From Streptomyces sp. DI166 (GTDB lineage Bacteria > Actinomycetota > Actinomycetes > Streptomycetales > Streptomycetaceae), in assembly GCF_900091315.1 (NCBI RefSeq), contig NZ_FLSP01000062.1:1-52219 (forward strand): DNA of 52,219 bases, read 5' to 3'. Made by a program: the position numbers and the translations under genes. Positions 51,056-52,219 of this stretch are shown here, piece by piece; within the stretch, counting starts at the first letter, position 1; each line of letters opens with the position of its first letter. A model generated the notes under the pieces. That model saw only the letters and a program-made list of their open reading frames with translations. It was not told the DNA's origin and searched no databases.

Positions 51056-51625
51056 CTGTCCACTCGCTCTGTCATCGCCCGGCCCACCGGCACCGGATAC
51101 GTCGGCACGTACGTCCACTGGGACGGCTACCCCAGCCATCACCTGCCCCTGCTGCTCGCCGCACACAAGCATCGCTTCGCCGGGGACACCGACGCTTTGA
51201 CCGCGTACCTCATCGACGAGGCGCCGGAGGGCTGGTCCATCCTGGGCACCGACCTCCTGGAAGGCGCACCCGATGCGCTGCGCGAGCACCTGGCCGGCGG
51301 GCGTAACGAACCCGGCCGCCGGTATCCGGCGCACCCGACGTTGCCCCCGTTCACCTGGACCGAGCGAACGGCGTCCCAGCTGAGCTGGGGCTACGTCCTC
51401 CACCCTCAAGGGATCGAAGTGATCAGCGCGCCCAGCGCGGCACGCGGTCCGGTCGTCGCGTGGGCAACCGACCCCCGCACGCGGTTCCGTGACACCGCCA
51501 GCCTGCGGGCGCCCGACCGGCCGATCCCGGCCAGTATCCCGCCGAAGACCACCGCGCACACTGCGCCGCCCGGCCCCACGCCGTCGCCCATCGCGGCAGT
51601 GCCGACGCGTCCCCGCGCGCACTGA
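51056..51625 (+). CDS. Hypothetical protein, first of two tandem paralogues (CTG start)
   Basis: About 189 residues from CTG 51056, preceded by AGGAAG. STRSVIARPTGTGYVGTYVH, WDGYPSHHLPLLLAAHKHRF and LIDEAPEGWSILGTDLLEGA open the protein, with WGYVLHPQGIEVISAPSAAR near the end. The next gene shares this layout. No domain recognised. The Ser/Pro-rich tail is unrelated between the two. Confidence 0.65.
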   Translation: MSTRSVIARPTGTGYVGTYVHWDGYPSHHLPLLLAAHKHRFAGDTDALTAYLIDEAPEGWSILGTDLLEGAPDALREHLAGGRNEPGRRYPAHPTLPPFTWTERTASQLSWGYVLHPQGIEVISAPSAARGPVVAWATDPRTRFRDTASLRAPDRPIPASIPPKTTAHTAPPGPTPSPIAAVPTRPRAH

Positions 51626-51648
51626 CACCCTCACTTCAGGAGACCGAC

Positions 51649-52219
51649 CTGTCCACCCGCTCTGTCATAGCCCGCCCCACCGCCGACGGCTACGCCGGCA
51701 TATACGTCCGCTTCGACGGCTACCCCGACAACAAGCTCCCGCTGCTCCCGGCCGCCTACCAGCACCGGTTCGCCAGCGACCTGGAGGCCATGGCCCGCCA
51801 CTTGATCGACGACGTGGGACACGGTTGGGACGAGCTGGGCACCGACCTCCTCGACTGCGCTCCCGCCGCCCTGCGCCGCTCCCTGACCGGCTGCGATGAA
51901 TACCCCAGCCGTCAGATGACCAACGTGATCAATGCGGACGGCAGCCCGGCCGCACGTGAGCTGATCACGCAGGACGGCACCGGCGACCTGGAGTGGGCGT
52001 ACGTCCTGCACCCGCACGGCATCGAGGTGATCGCCCTGCAGGCGTACGACCGCGGGCCCGTCGTCGCGTGGGACACCGATCCACGCAGCCGAGTCACGGC
52101 GAATCCGAGCGCTTGGCACCCGGACACACCGGCTCCGATCGTTGCGCCGCGCACCGCCCCGCGCCTGTCCATGACCGCGTCCGCGCCGACGCCGACGCCC
52201 CGCAAGACCGCCCGCCGCT
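51649..52219 (+). CDS. Hypothetical protein, second tandem paralogue (truncated by window end)
   Basis: At least 190 residues from CTG 51649, preceded by AGGAG. STRSVIARPTADGYAGIYVR, FDGYPDNKLPLLPAAYQHRF, LIDDVGHGWDELGTDLLDCA and WAYVLHPHGIEVIALQAYDR align end to end with its neighbour, so the pair arose by duplication. The frame is still open at the right edge. No family recognised. Confidence 0.65.
   Translation, partial: MSTRSVIARPTADGYAGIYVRFDGYPDNKLPLLPAAYQHRFASDLEAMARHLIDDVGHGWDELGTDLLDCAPAALRRSLTGCDEYPSRQMTNVINADGSPAARELITQDGTGDLEWAYVLHPHGIEVIALQAYDRGPVVAWDTDPRSRVTANPSAWHPDTPAPIVAPRTAPRLSMTASAPTPTPRKTARR

Noticed and set aside
1..52219. tRNA or rRNA genes and attachment sites
   Set aside because: No tRNA cloverleaf or rRNA core sequence was recognised by eye, and no integrase gene or flanking direct repeat was found, though a dedicated tRNA search could not be run.

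Overview
This 52 kb window is high-GC actinobacterial DNA, almost certainly from a Streptomyces or close relative. The support is the strong G/C third-position bias, a WhiB-type regulator, several DUF317 proteins, a DUF6112 protein, a LAxTG sortase substrate, HxlR regulators and frequent GTG/TTG starts. The gene set (replication-type HTH protein, MobC-like protein and relaxase, type IV secretion genes, an orphan DNA methyltransferase, defence-like genes and many element-specific hypotheticals) marks it as part of a conjugative plasmid or integrative conjugative element. No integrase, attachment site, rRNA or tRNA gene was recognised. The last gene runs off the right edge.

Layout. (1) 0.5-8.9 kb, plus strand: a short coupled leader ORF, a replication-initiator-like HTH protein with iteron-like repeats inside its gene, a zinc-finger protein, a WhiB protein, a membrane protein carrying a dense GGGGAC/GTCCCC repeat array, a MobC-like relaxosome protein whose gene contains a perfect 17-bp-arm palindrome (an oriT candidate), a relaxase, and two accessory genes. 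(2) 9.1-15.6 kb: a scarred cargo region. It holds a SMI1/KNR4-like protein, the C-terminal half of a peptide deformylase butted against a 5'-truncated glycosyltransferase, further glycosyltransferases (one with a frameshift and a stop), a P-loop kinase and a frameshifted FkbM methyltransferase. (3) 15.7-17.2 kb: small minus-strand genes including DUF317. (4) 17.5-24.8 kb: a compact defence-like island with Abi_C, HEPN, two AlbA_2/Schlafen proteins and an Mrr-like nuclease fused to a large unknown domain. (5) 25.1-26.5 kb: a bidirectional terminator and a SpaA-like LAxTG surface protein. (6) 26.5-38.8 kb, minus strand: element-specific genes including DUF317, an ATP-grasp ligase, an MFS transporter, winged-helix/HxlR regulators, a set of similar helical proteins, GNAT, DUF3631-like, RelE-like and DUF4913 proteins, and a DNA methyltransferase. 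(7) 39.0-52.2 kb, plus strand: the conjugation operon with a lytic transglycosylase/NlpC protein, a DUF6112 pilin-like protein, VirB8-like, TrbL/VirB6-like, SCO6880-like and VirB4-like proteins, then accessory genes including a TGT/DpdA-like protein, a lipoprotein and tandem paralogues.

How it fits together: modules 1 and 7 together supply DNA processing and the mating channel. No VirD4/TcpA coupling protein is visible, so it probably lies outside the window. A recurrent promoter-like sequence at four sites (about 33.9, 37.95, 38.95 and 39.02 kb) suggests that the conjugation operon, the methyltransferase and possibly antisense transcripts share one regulator. The most novel candidates are the 17.5-24.8 kb island and, within it, the divergent Mrr-like/AlbA_2 pair. 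Function is inferred by eye from sequence motifs; no database search was run.
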